Source: Terriglobales bacterium (GTDB lineage Bacteria > Acidobacteriota > Terriglobia > Terriglobales > Acidobacteriaceae). Taken from it: a DNA stretch of 64,000 bases. The stretch is taken from contig DATKKJ010000186.1 of the NCBI GenBank assembly GCA_035543055.1, positions 1-64,000 on the forward strand, in the 5' to 3' direction. This document shows, piece by piece, positions 18,416 through 26,907 of the stretch (positions are counted from its first letter, which is position 1; each line of letters starts with the position of its first letter). The notes below the pieces were generated by a model. That model was given only the letters and a program-made list of their open reading frames with translations. It was not told the origin of the DNA and searched no databases. The translations under genes were made by a program, and so were the position numbers.

Positions 18416-19072
18416 ATGCGCCGCGCGCTGATCCTCTCCGTCCTGGCGGGGTTGTCGCTTTCCGCCGCGCTGCTGATCGCCGACGATAAGGTCTTCGTCG
18501 CCCCCAAGGCCTACCACGCCAACACCTATCCCGCCCGCGACGAGCATCCCCTGGAGCACGTCAGCATCGCGGCGGATCCGTACGACCTGCCGGACAAGAC
18601 GGCGGGCGTCTTCCGCGTGCCGTACAAGCAGGCGGGCTTCGTGCCCATCCGGCTGATCGTCTCCAACGACGGCGACTCGACGCTGGTGCTGAGCGACATG
18701 AAGGCCGAGTTGATCACTGTGCGGAAGGTCAAGATCCGGCCGGCGGTGCCCGACGACATCTATCGCAGGATCGCGAAGCAGGGGAAGCGTCCCGACGAGC
18801 CGCGTACCGTCCCGCTGCCCATCCCCCGCAAGGCGAAGCCCAGCGTGAGCAAAGAAGCGCAGGACGAAGTCGAGGCTTCCGGGTTCCTGGCCCGGGCCGT
18901 GGAGCCGCACAGCACCCAGGCGGGCTTCCTGTACTTCGACGTGGAGGGAATCTCCAATCCGTTGGCGGGCGCGTACCTCTATGTCACCGGGTTGCGCGAC
19001 GCCGGGGGGCAGGAACTGATGTACTTCGAGATCCCGCTGGAAAAGTACCTGAGCTATCGCCCCGGGCATTAA
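18416..19072 (+). CDS. Exported protein of unknown function
   Basis: The protein has 218 residues with a signal peptide (MRRALILSVLAGLSLSAALLIA). The mature part looks like an immunoglobulin-type beta sandwich: FVPIRLIVSNDGDSTLVLSDMKAEL is the kind of strand pair seen in CARDB/DUF4352-like extracellular domains, and LMYFEIPLEKYL closes it. A basic proline-rich linker (RRIAKQGKRPDEPRTVPLPIPRKAKP) divides the sequence. No family is recognised with confidence. CATAAT ends seven bases before the ATG, so a leaderless transcript is possible. Divergent from waaA. Confidence 0.7.
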   Translation: MRRALILSVLAGLSLSAALLIADDKVFVAPKAYHANTYPARDEHPLEHVSIAADPYDLPDKTAGVFRVPYKQAGFVPIRLIVSNDGDSTLVLSDMKAELITVRKVKIRPAVPDDIYRRIAKQGKRPDEPRTVPLPIPRKAKPSVSKEAQDEVEASGFLARAVEPHSTQAGFLYFDVEGISNPLAGAYLYVTGLRDAGGQELMYFEIPLEKYLSYRPGH

Positions 19073-19115
19073 GCGTTTGCCCGGCACTTCTTTCGTCCGG
19101 CGCTGTACTTCCGCG

Positions 19116-19125
19116 CATCTAGATG
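19116..19125. promoter_or_regulatory. 10-bp palindrome upstream of the DUF5666-like lipoprotein gene
   Basis: CATCTAGATG is a perfect palindrome flanked by GCG and TGC, about 115 bases before the lipoprotein start. GGCCGT/ACGGCC (19191-19213) forms a second short stem closer to the gene. Either could be an operator. The rest of the 169-base gap shows no other signal. Confidence 0.25.
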
Positions 19126-19241
19126 TGCACTGTTGGAAGATTGCGCGCCCAAGTGCCACCGCATAAGCTTGATTTCAGGCACCAGCAGGAGGCCGTTTCT
19201 GGCCACCACGGCCCCCTGATCCGCGGAAGGAGTGCGATCAG

Positions 19242-20621
19242 TTGATGATCAGAAGATGGTTTCTCGCCCTGGCCTGGACCGGCCTTTTTCTTTCGCTCAG
19301 CGCGTGTGGCGTTGGCGGCGGCTCACCCATCGACAAGGGGACGGGGTCCGCGCCTCTGAACGTGAATATCGGCGATGCTTCCGCGGACCGCATCGTCTCG
19401 TTCGACCTGACCATCAATTCCGTGACCTTGACCGGCAGCGGCGTCAGCGCCACCCTGCTGTCGACGCCGACCAAGGTGGAATTCAGTCACCTTTCGGGCA
19501 CGGTCGCGCCGCTCTCGCTGGCATCGGCCTCGAACGCGACCTTTAACAACCTGACCATCACCCTGGCCGACCCGCACGTGACCATCATCAACGACCTCGG
19601 CGTTCCGGTGGCGGCCAATGCCAGCCTGACCCAAGCCAGCGTGTCGGTGCCCATCAGCGCCACCTTCAACAACACGGCTTCGACGCTGAACATCGACCTG
19701 AATCTCGCGCAGTCGACCACCTTGAATCTGGGAGTCAATCCGCCCACCGCCAGCATCGCCCCGATCCTCACCGCTGCCGTGGTGACGAACGCCGCCTCCA
19801 GCCAGACGCCGGAGACGGGCGGGTTCCAGGAGGTGACCGGCGCCATCAGCGGTATTGCCGGCAGTTCGTTCACCATCAGCGTGAAACAGGCCGGGGAGAC
19901 ACTGACCTTCGCCACCGACAGCAACACGACCTTCAGCGGGGTGAGCGGCGTTCCCGCCTTGCAGACCGGTAACGTCGTACAGGTGAACGGCGCCACCATG
20001 AACGATGGCACCTTGCTGGCGACCCGCGTGAGCCTTCAGGTCGGAGGCCCCGCCGGGCTGGAGGTGGAAGGGCTGGTCGCCAGCGTGACCGGCAGTCCGG
20101 CGACGAGCGTCGATGCAGTCGTGCACGATGTGGCGACCAGCAGCGCATCGCAGCCCGCTATCGCTGACATCGTGACCACCGACATCAGCACCGTACCCGC
20201 CAACAAGTTCCTGGTGAACAGCGCGGCCGACCTGACCGGAGTGGCCGTCGCCTTCGACGCCAGCCACGTGGCCGTGGGACAAAGCCTGGAACTCGATGCC
20301 GCCACCGCTGCGGCCAACAACATCGTCGCCGACCAGGTGCAGTTGAGGGACGGAACGTGGACCGGCACCATCACTGGCGCCATCATTCCCGTGGGAAACG
20401 CGACGAAGTTCACGCTCACGCTCCCCTCCGATTCCGCCCTGGTCAAGCTGACGGCGCCAACCCTGAACCCGGTGACGACCATCACCGTCTTCAAGCAGCC
20501 CTCCACCACGATGCTGAACGGGGTCACGATCACGCCCAACCTGGCGGTGCGGGTGCGGGGCCCGCTCTTCTTCGACGGCGCCAACTACACCCTGGTCGCG
20601 GTACGCATGACCACACCGTGA
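19242..20621 (+). CDS. DUF5666-like surface lipoprotein
   Basis: The protein has 459 residues. The lipoprotein signal peptide ends at LSAC, followed by a Gly/Ser linker. The N-terminal half (INVNIGDASADRIVSFDLTINSVTL pattern) resembles DUF4382 domains, and the C-terminal half repeats short beta modules typical of DUF5666: GFQEVTGAISGIAGSSFTI, LEVEGLVASV, WTGTITGAIIPVG. Composition is rich in Thr, Ser, Ala and Val and nearly free of Lys. It is probably exposed on the outer membrane. The start is TTG 19242 or ATG 19245, 9-12 bases after AAGGAG. No enzymatic role is indicated. Confidence 0.8.
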   Translation: MMIRRWFLALAWTGLFLSLSACGVGGGSPIDKGTGSAPLNVNIGDASADRIVSFDLTINSVTLTGSGVSATLLSTPTKVEFSHLSGTVAPLSLASASNATFNNLTITLADPHVTIINDLGVPVAANASLTQASVSVPISATFNNTASTLNIDLNLAQSTTLNLGVNPPTASIAPILTAAVVTNAASSQTPETGGFQEVTGAISGIAGSSFTISVKQAGETLTFATDSNTTFSGVSGVPALQTGNVVQVNGATMNDGTLLATRVSLQVGGPAGLEVEGLVASVTGSPATSVDAVVHDVATSSASQPAIADIVTTDISTVPANKFLVNSAADLTGVAVAFDASHVAVGQSLELDAATAAANNIVADQVQLRDGTWTGTITGAIIPVGNATKFTLTLPSDSALVKLTAPTLNPVTTITVFKQPSTTMLNGVTITPNLAVRVRGPLFFDGANYTLVAVRMTTP

Positions 20622-20660
20622 CCTCCTGAGCCGCAGGGTGCGATATGCGATACTGAATCC

Positions 20661-21065
20661 ATGCCCATGCCCGCGCTGCCTCCGGCCGAGCCCAAGTCCG
20701 TGGTTGTGAACCTGACGGCCGGCACGGGCATAGAGATCGAGTGGAAGGACGGCCACCGCAGCAGCTACACCTTCCAGTACCTGCGCGACGCCTGCCCCTG
20801 CGCCATGTGCAACGAGGAGCGCGACAAGACGGGGCGCGAGCCCGGGGAGGCGGCAAAACCCGCTGCCGGCGCGCTTCCCATGTTCAAGGCGGCGGCGAAG
20901 CCGGTCCACGTGGAGCGCATGGGCAAGTACGCGATCCGTTTCACCTGGAACGACAAACACGAGCACGGGATCTATTCCTGGGACTACTTCCGCCACATCT
21001 GTCCCTGCGCGGAATGCCGCGCCCTGCGCGCCGCCAGCCAGGAACCGACCACGAAGGTGCAGTAG
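20661..21065 (+). CDS. DUF971 domain protein
   Basis: The protein has 134 residues. It has the DUF971 fold (the N-terminal domain of gamma-butyrobetaine hydroxylases): IEIEWKDGHRSSYTFQYLRDACPCAMCNEER, then GKYAIRFTWNDKHEHGIYSWDYFRHICPCAECR. The two C-P-C-x-x-C clusters could bind a metal; free-standing DUF971 proteins have been linked to Fe-S cluster handling, but function is open. A 35-residue Ala/Pro/Lys insertion separates the halves. The helicase gene begins six bases after its stop. Confidence 0.88.
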   Translation: MPMPALPPAEPKSVVVNLTAGTGIEIEWKDGHRSSYTFQYLRDACPCAMCNEERDKTGREPGEAAKPAAGALPMFKAAAKPVHVERMGKYAIRFTWNDKHEHGIYSWDYFRHICPCAECRALRAASQEPTTKVQ

Positions 21066-21070
21066 GCGCA

Positions 21071-23620
21071 GTGCAGCATCTCCTGGACCAACTCAATCCG
21101 CAGCAGCGCAAGGCGGTGGAAACCGTCGCGGGCCCGCTGCTGATCCTGGCCGGCGCCGGCAGTGGCAAGACCCGGGTCATCACCTACCGCATCGCACACC
21201 TGATCGAGAACCTCGGCGTCTCGCCGGATTCCATCCTGGCGGTCACCTTCACCAACAAGGCGGCGGCGGAGATGGCGGAACGGGTGGAGAAGCTGACCAG
21301 CGGATCGCTGCTCCGCCAGCCCTGGATCTCGACCTTCCATTCCTTCTGCGTGCGGGTGCTGCGGCGCGACATCGAGGCGCTGAACGAGTTCCGCAAAGAT
21401 TTCGCCATCTACGACGAGACCGACCAGCAGCAGGTGGTGAAGGCGGCCATGCGGCGGCTGGGCCTCGACGACAAGCAGACCAAGCCGCAGGCGGTGCTGG
21501 GGCGCATCTCCTGGGCCAAGAACCACATGCTCGACCCGCAGCAGGTCTTCCACAGCGCCAACGATCCGATCAGCGAGCGGGTGGCGCACGTCTTCGAGAT
21601 CTATCGGCAGGAATTGCGCAAGGCCAACGCGCTCGACTTCGACGACCTGCTGTTAGAGGCTGTCCGCCTGCTGAAAGAGGCGGCCGAGGTCCGCGAGCGC
21701 TACAACCGCCGCTTCGAGTACATCCTGATCGACGAATACCAGGACACCAACCGCCCGCAGTACGAGCTCATGCGCCTGCTGGCCGGCGCGCACCACAACG
21801 TCTGCGTGGTGGGCGACGAGGACCAGTCGATCTACTCCTGGCGCGGAGCCGACATCCGCAATATCCTGGAGTTCGAGAAGGACTTTCCGGACGCGAAGAT
21901 CATCCGCCTGGAGCAGAACTACCGCTCCACCCAGACCATCCTGAGCGCGGCCTCGGCGGTGGTGGCCCACAACGTCCAACGCAAGGGGAAGACCCTGTGG
22001 ACGTCGCGCGAAGGCGGCGGCAAAGTCGGTTTCTACGAAGCCCCCGACGGCGAGAACGAGGCCTTGTTCGTCGCCGACCACATCTCCAAGTACGTGGCCC
22101 GTGCCCATCAGGAAGGCGTGGAGCAGCCGCGCGCTGCCGTACTGTACCGCACTAACTTCCAGTCACGGCTGGTGGAAGAGGCCATGCGCCGCTACGGGGT
22201 GAAGTACCACGTGGTGGGCGGCTTCTCCTTCTACGAACGCACCGAGATCAAGGACCTGATCTCGTACCTCAAGTTGATCCAGAACCTGGACGACTCCATC
22301 GCGCTGCTGCGGGTGGTCAACACGCCGGTGCGCGGCATCGGCAAGACCACGGTCGAGACGCTGGAGCGGATCGCGCTCGAGACCGGGATGTCGCTATGGG
22401 GAGCGATCGGGGAGGCAATCCAGCGGCACCTGCTGCCGGCGCGTGCCCTGGCAGCGTTGAAGGGCTTCCGGCAGGTCATCGAGGACGGGCGGGCGATGCT
22501 GGCGGGGACATTCGTGGAGAAACTGGCGGGTGAGCTGCAGGAGTCGTCAGTCGTCAGTCGCCAGTCGTCAGCCGAAGAGTCTATCTCGGAAGACGAGAGC
22601 GCGGCGGACTTCTTCAGTAAGCTTGCGGCCGACGACCGACGACCGTCGACCGACGACCAAGCGAGCGACCAGCGACTAGCGACTAGCGACCCAGTGGTCG
22701 GTTTCCGCTCCCCCGGCGGCCCCGCCACCTTGCCCGAGGTCCTGAAGTTCCTGATCGACCGCACCGGTTACATCAAGCAGCTTGAAGAAGAGGCGACGCC
22801 GGATTCCTTCGCCCGCATCGACAACCTGCGCGAACTGGTGAACGCCGCCATGGATGCGCGCGACCGCGGCGAAACCCTTTCCGATTTCCTCGACCACGCC
22901 GCCTTGGTCAGCGAAGCCGACGACTACGACGAGAAAGCGCAGATCACGCTCATGACCCTGCACGCTGCCAAGGGACTGGAGTTCCCGCTGGTGTGCCTGA
23001 TCGGCCTGGAGGAGGGCCTGTTTCCGCATTCGCGGACGCTGATGGACCCGCCGCAGCTCGAGGAAGAGCGCCGCTTGTGCTACGTCGGGATGACCCGCGC
23101 CATGGACACGCTGCTGATCACCCGCGCCCGCTTCCGCCGGCGCTACGGCACCGACTTGCCGGATGCGACCGTGCCCTCGCGCTTCCTGGAGGAGGTCCCG
23201 CCGCAGTTGCTCGAGGACCTCACCGAGCCCCGCGGGCGAGGAACCGCGCGGGATGTTGTCGCCCGCGACTACGACCACGCGCACGATCGTTACGACGAGG
23301 ACTTCGACCAGCGGCCCCGCTACGGCAACGGGCGCAAGCCGAAGACCTCGTACGGCGGCGCCACCTACAATTCCATCGACAACATCGCCGAGTTCTTCGC
23401 CTCGCGGGGCAAGAAGTTCACGCGTTCCAAGATCGAGGTGCCCACTTCGACCGGCAAAACCGGATTCCGCCCGGGCATGAAGGTGCGTCACCCGAAGTAC
23501 GGCGAGGGGACGGTGTACAAGCGCGAAGGCGAGGGTGACGACGCGAAGATTACTGTACAATTCCCACGTTTTGGCCTGAAAAAGCTGGTGGAACGGTTTG
23601 CGCAGCTGGAACGCGCGTGA
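21071..23620 (+). CDS. UvrD/PcrA-type DNA helicase with repeat-derived insertion
   Basis: The protein has 849 residues from GTG 21071 (QHLLDQLNPQQRKAVETVAGP). This superfamily 1A 3'-5' helicase acts in excision repair and replication restart. Motifs: Q-motif LNPQQ, Walker A GAGSGKT (28-34), TFTNKAA, DEYQDTN, VGDEDQSIYSWRGAD, EQNYRS, TLHAAKGLEF and YVGMTRA; a C-terminal Tudor-like domain (FRPGMKVRHPKYGEGTV) of PcrA type ends the protein. Between QELL-like helix 'KLAGELQ' and 'LPEVLKFLIDRTGY', residues about 491-541 are encoded by heptamer repeats and form a hydrophilic Ser/Asp/Arg loop not found in the family. The frame stays open, so the enzyme is probably functional. Confidence 0.94.
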   Translation: MQHLLDQLNPQQRKAVETVAGPLLILAGAGSGKTRVITYRIAHLIENLGVSPDSILAVTFTNKAAAEMAERVEKLTSGSLLRQPWISTFHSFCVRVLRRDIEALNEFRKDFAIYDETDQQQVVKAAMRRLGLDDKQTKPQAVLGRISWAKNHMLDPQQVFHSANDPISERVAHVFEIYRQELRKANALDFDDLLLEAVRLLKEAAEVRERYNRRFEYILIDEYQDTNRPQYELMRLLAGAHHNVCVVGDEDQSIYSWRGADIRNILEFEKDFPDAKIIRLEQNYRSTQTILSAASAVVAHNVQRKGKTLWTSREGGGKVGFYEAPDGENEALFVADHISKYVARAHQEGVEQPRAAVLYRTNFQSRLVEEAMRRYGVKYHVVGGFSFYERTEIKDLISYLKLIQNLDDSIALLRVVNTPVRGIGKTTVETLERIALETGMSLWGAIGEAIQRHLLPARALAALKGFRQVIEDGRAMLAGTFVEKLAGELQESSVVSRQSSAEESISEDESAADFFSKLAADDRRPSTDDQASDQRLATSDPVVGFRSPGGPATLPEVLKFLIDRTGYIKQLEEEATPDSFARIDNLRELVNAAMDARDRGETLSDFLDHAALVSEADDYDEKAQITLMTLHAAKGLEFPLVCLIGLEEGLFPHSRTLMDPPQLEEERRLCYVGMTRAMDTLLITRARFRRRYGTDLPDATVPSRFLEEVPPQLLEDLTEPRGRGTARDVVARDYDHAHDRYDEDFDQRPRYGNGRKPKTSYGGATYNSIDNIAEFFASRGKKFTRSKIEVPTSTGKTGFRPGMKVRHPKYGEGTVYKREGEGDDAKITVQFPRFGLKKLVERFAQLERA
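22542..22692. repeat. Two heptamer arrays inserted in frame in the helicase gene
   Basis: Block 1 (22542-22571) reads AGTCGTC, AGTCGTC, AGTCGCC, AGTCGTC, AG in exact seven-base steps. Block 2 (22630-22692) reads CGACGAC twice, CGTCGAC, CGACGAC, then after one extra base CGACCAG, CGACTAG, CGACTAG, CGACCC. The blocks are partly inverted relative to each other and are separated by 58 bases of ordinary coding sequence. The end of block 2 contains the 16-mer shared with the hsp20 flank at 10481-10496. Confidence 0.9.
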
Positions 23621-23635
23621 CCGGGGAGGGTTCCG

Positions 23636-24076
23636 ATGAAAAAGCTCTGGGCAGTCGCGACATTCATCGCGCTGGTCGCTATCGCCACCGGCCTGGCGCA
23701 GTACCGCTGGCCGAACATGACCACGGTGCAGAGAGTGTGGGTGGACAAGCTGGGCAACAACGATGACGCCGAACGCTTCCGCTTCCAGCTCGCCATTGAG
23801 CTGGGGCATAACGGCTTCACTGCCTGGGACCAGGCCGACGGCGCCGACGCCATCATCAAGGGCACCTTCTCCTACAAGAACTTCAGCGACAAGTCGGGAG
23901 CCGCCGCCAACCTCCGCATCATGAGCCCCGAGAACAAGGAGATCTGGGGCCTGAGCGTCAACGACCCGAAGACCGACCGCAAGGGCGATTCTTCCCTGTG
24001 GGTGGCGCAGGAGGTCGCGAAAAAGATGAGAGAGCAGAAGGCCAACGAGATCAAGTGGTTCAAAGGAAAGAAATAG
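23636..24076 (+). CDS. Exported protein of unknown function
   Basis: The protein has 146 residues with a signal peptide (MKKLWAVATFIALVAIATGLAQ). The mature domain begins near TVQRVWVDKLGNNDDAERFRFQLAIELGHNGFTAWDQADGADAIIKGTF, a pattern like small periplasmic or outer-membrane proteins that bury a repeated alpha/beta unit, similar in feel to CsgG/LptE-type domains. No firm family. The ATG has GGGGAGGG five bases upstream. It lies 15 bases after the helicase gene, but the two need not be functionally linked. A heptamer array begins at its stop codon. Confidence 0.72.
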   Translation: MKKLWAVATFIALVAIATGLAQYRWPNMTTVQRVWVDKLGNNDDAERFRFQLAIELGHNGFTAWDQADGADAIIKGTFSYKNFSDKSGAAANLRIMSPENKEIWGLSVNDPKTDRKGDSSLWVAQEVAKKMREQKANEIKWFKGKK

Positions 24077-24103
24077 TTTCGAGTTTCTCGTTTCTAGTTT
24101 CCA
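24076..24103. repeat. Four GTTTCNN heptamers starting on the stop codon
   Basis: GTTTCGA, GTTTCTC, GTTTCTA and GTTTCCA follow in exact seven-base steps. The first G is the last base of the TAG stop of the exported-protein gene. TAG itself is the junction that would arise if another GTTTCTA preceded it. Confidence 0.8.
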
Positions 24104-24122
24104 GAAAAGGCTGAGGATAAGA

Positions 24123-24278
24123 ATGGCAAATACCAAGAACCTGAGCAGGGAAGAACGTAAGAAGGCGAAGCGCGCGGCGCGCAAGAAGCAGGCGCCGAAA
24201 AAGCCGCGTGAATACGCCCGCGGATCGAAGAAGAGAAAGGTCAAGAAGATGGCTCGCGGCCAGTCGAAGCGGACCTAG
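24123..24278 (+). CDS. Small highly basic protein (51 residues)
   Basis: ATG 24123 opens a 51-residue frame, MANTKNLSREERKKAKRAAR to the end GQSKRT, with AGGAT eight bases upstream. About half of the residues are Lys or Arg, and there are almost no hydrophobic residues besides Ala, so it should be disordered and bind nucleic acid or ribosomes. No family is recognised; it resembles histone-like tails or small ribosome-associated basic proteins in composition only. It lies between a heptamer array and the permease gene. Coding potential is supported by the ribosome binding site and by Gly/Ala/Lys codon use like that of the neighbours. Confidence 0.6.
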   Translation: MANTKNLSREERKKAKRAARKKQAPKKPREYARGSKKRKVKKMARGQSKRT

Positions 24279-24337
24279 AGCACGAGACACGGGAGCTGGG
24301 CGCGGGACGCCCATCTCCCGAATACCAGGAGCGCCGT

Positions 24338-25870
24338 CTGGCTAGCCAACTACTCGCCACCAAATCCATCGACAAGCTGATCGCCGAGTCGGAGGAGCCG
24401 GAGCACCGGCTGAAAAAGACGCTGGGCCCGTGGAGCCTCACCGCGCTCGGCATCGGCGCGGTCATCGGCTCCGGCATCTTCACCGTGATCGGCACCGCGA
24501 TCGCCGGCCAGAAGTTCGAAGTCTCCTCGATCCTCAACGCTCCCCTGCTGGACTACCTGGTCCACCATTCAGCGACCTTCGGCAGGCCGGGAGCCGGTCC
24601 GGGGATTGCGCTGTCCTTCGTGCTGGTTGCGGTGGCATGTGCGTTCACAGCTCTGTGTTACGCGGAGCTGGCGTCGATGATCCCCATCGCCGGCAGCGCC
24701 TATACCTACACCTACGCCACCATGGGCGAACTGATCGCCTGGATCATCGGCTGGGACCTGATCCTGGAATATGCCGTCAGCAACATGGCCGTGAGCGTCG
24801 GCTTCGCCGCCCACCTGGTCGATCTGTTCGATTGGTTCAGCATCCATCCGCCCCTGCGATGGATCTCCCCGGCTTACTTGCCCAGCGGGCTCTCCGATTT
24901 CGCCGGGAACGAGCTGTACAAACCGGGCTGGCATTTCGGTTTCAACATTCCGGCGTTCCTGGTGGTCATGATCCTGACCGTGCTGCTGGTGCGCGGTATC
25001 CGTGAATCGGCGGAGGCGAACAATGCCATGGTGATGCTGAAGATCGCCGCCATCATGGCCTTTGTCATCGCCGGTTCCTATTACGTCAAGCCGGCGAACT
25101 GGCACCCATTCCTGCCCAACGGCTGGGCCGGCGTGCTCACCGGCGGCTCGATCATATTCTTCACCTATATCGGCTTCGATTCGGTCTCGACGGCAGCGGA
25201 GGAGGCCAAGAACCCGCAACGCGACTTGCCCATCGGCATCATCGCGACTCTCATCATCTGTACGCTGCTCTATATCGCGGTCGTGGTGATCCTGACCGGC
25301 ATGGTGCGATGGGAGACATTGATCGACGATGCTGCCCCGGTCGTGAACACCATGCGCAAGCTGAAGATGCATGGCGTGCGGCTGGCGGTCTTGCTGGGCG
25401 CGATGATGGGCATGATCTCCTCGCTGCTGGTCTTCCAGCTGGGCCAGGCGCGGGTTTGGTTTGCCATGTCGCGCGACGGCCTGCTGCCGAAGATGTTCGG
25501 CTATGTCCATCCCCGGTTTCGCACTCCCAGCATCGCCACCTGGGTGGCGGGATTTCTGGTCGGCATTCCTGCCGGCATGTTCGATATCGGCACGTTCGCC
25601 GATCTTTCCAACATCGGCACCCTGTTCGCGTTCGCGCTGGTGGCGGGCGGGGTGCTGATCCTGCGTTACCGCGATCCCCACCGTCCGCGCTCCTTCCGCG
25701 CGCCCGGTGGGCCGGTGGCACCGGTGATGACGATCCTCACCTGTCTGCTTCTGATGGCCGGGCTTCCAATCATGAATTGGATCCGGTTCCTTACCTGGCT
25801 GATCATCGGGTTGGTCGTGTATTCGCTCTATGGCCGCCGGCACAGCGAGTTCGCCGGCAGGCAGGGGTAG
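24338..25870 (+). CDS. APC-superfamily amino acid permease, probable CTG start
   Basis: The protein has 510 residues and about 12 transmembrane segments. The N-terminus LASQLLATKSIDKLIAESEE-PEHRLKKTLGP followed by LTALGIGAVIGSGIFTVIG (TM1 unwound region) is that of cationic-amino-acid type APC permeases. IPIAGSAYTYTYATMGELIAWIIGWDLILEY, FFTYIGFDSVSTAAEEAKNPQRDLPIGI and RDGLLPKMF are also diagnostic. The first ATG/GTG/TTG lies inside TM1 (GTG 24485), so translation must start earlier. CTG 24338 follows AGGAG by six bases and is the only plausible start. It heads a run with adenosine deaminase, amidohydrolase and racemase genes spaced by 2 to -4 bases. Confidence 0.93.
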   Translation: MASQLLATKSIDKLIAESEEPEHRLKKTLGPWSLTALGIGAVIGSGIFTVIGTAIAGQKFEVSSILNAPLLDYLVHHSATFGRPGAGPGIALSFVLVAVACAFTALCYAELASMIPIAGSAYTYTYATMGELIAWIIGWDLILEYAVSNMAVSVGFAAHLVDLFDWFSIHPPLRWISPAYLPSGLSDFAGNELYKPGWHFGFNIPAFLVVMILTVLLVRGIRESAEANNAMVMLKIAAIMAFVIAGSYYVKPANWHPFLPNGWAGVLTGGSIIFFTYIGFDSVSTAAEEAKNPQRDLPIGIIATLIICTLLYIAVVVILTGMVRWETLIDDAAPVVNTMRKLKMHGVRLAVLLGAMMGMISSLLVFQLGQARVWFAMSRDGLLPKMFGYVHPRFRTPSIATWVAGFLVGIPAGMFDIGTFADLSNIGTLFAFALVAGGVLILRYRDPHRPRSFRAPGGPVAPVMTILTCLLLMAGLPIMNWIRFLTWLIIGLVVYSLYGRRHSEFAGRQG

Positions 25871-25872
25871 CG

Positions 25873-26907
25873 ATGGCCCCGGCGCAGCCAAGTCCTTTCA
25901 TCCTGGCGCTGCCCAAGGCGGAATTGCACGTTCACCTCGAAGGTTCGGTCGAGCCCGAGACGCTGGTCGAACTGAGCCGCCGCCACGACCATCCGGAATT
26001 CACCCTGCACGATGCCGAACGTCTCTACCGCTACCAGGATTTCGGCGCTTTCCTGGCGGCCTTCAAGACGGTGAGTGAACTGGTGGTGGACCCGGAAGAC
26101 TACGAGCTCATCACCTACCGCCTGATGGAGCGGCTGCACGCCGAGAACGTGGTGCACGCCGAGGTGTATGTATCGGTCGGGGTCGCGCTCTGGTACAAGC
26201 GGGACTTCGCGCCCATCTTCGAGGCGCTGGAGCGCGGGCGCCGCCGCGGCGAGCGCGATTTCGGCGTCTCCGTACTCTGGCTCTTCGATGCGGTCCGGCA
26301 GTTCGGGCCCGACCGCGCCCGCCGGGTGGTGGACCAGGCGGCCCGCTACCGCGAGCGCAACGTGGTGGGCATCGGCCTGGGTGGCGACGAGCGCCGCGCG
26401 GGGCCGGAATTGTTCCGCGACGTGTATGCCTATGCCGCCGACCACGGCCTCCATCTCACCTGCCACGCCGGCGAGACCGCGGGGCCGGAATCCATCTGGG
26501 GAGCGCTCAACCTCAAGGCCGAGCGCCTGGGCCACGCCCTTACCGCCGAACGCGACCGCGAACTCATGGCCGCCCTCGTCGAGCGCCAGGTCCCGCTGGA
26601 GATTTGCATCAGCAGCAATCTCCGCACCGCATCCTGCTCGCGCATCGAGGACCACCCGGTTAAGCGCTATTTCGATCTCGGCGCCATGGTCACTCTCAAC
26701 AGCGACGACCCGGCGATGTTCGGCACTTCGCTCGGCCGTGAATACCAGATCGCGCAGGAGGCCTTCGGCTTCACCGATGAGCAGCTGCGCGAAGTCGCCC
26801 GCAACTCCTTCGAGGCGAGTTTCCTCGCGCCGGAGAAGAAGCTGAGCTATCTGGACCGCCTCGACGCCCTGCCGCCGTTCGCCGAGCGGCCGGTGCGGCA
26901 CTCATGA
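25873..26907 (+). CDS. add: Adenosine deaminase family protein
   Basis: The protein has 344 residues from ATG 25873. It hydrolyses adenosine (or adenine/aminodeoxyfutalosine in related subgroups) to the oxo product using one zinc. PKAELHVHLEGSVEPETL gives the first His pair (19, 21); LTCHAGETAGPESIW holds the third His and catalytic Glu; RLGHAL and LNSDDPAMFG give the remaining His and Asp. The length and these motifs match the bacterial family. It starts three bases after the permease stop, and its own stop overlaps the next ATG (ATGA), so all are one operon. The subgroup cannot be settled by eye. Confidence 0.92.
   Translation: MAPAQPSPFILALPKAELHVHLEGSVEPETLVELSRRHDHPEFTLHDAERLYRYQDFGAFLAAFKTVSELVVDPEDYELITYRLMERLHAENVVHAEVYVSVGVALWYKRDFAPIFEALERGRRRGERDFGVSVLWLFDAVRQFGPDRARRVVDQAARYRERNVVGIGLGGDERRAGPELFRDVYAYAADHGLHLTCHAGETAGPESIWGALNLKAERLGHALTAERDRELMAALVERQVPLEICISSNLRTASCSRIEDHPVKRYFDLGAMVTLNSDDPAMFGTSLGREYQIAQEAFGFTDEQLREVARNSFEASFLAPEKKLSYLDRLDALPPFAERPVRHS

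Noticed and set aside
22542-22692. CRISPR array or transposon end inside the helicase gene
   Set aside because: The units are seven bases without spacers, and there is no target-site duplication, transposase or terminal inverted repeat.
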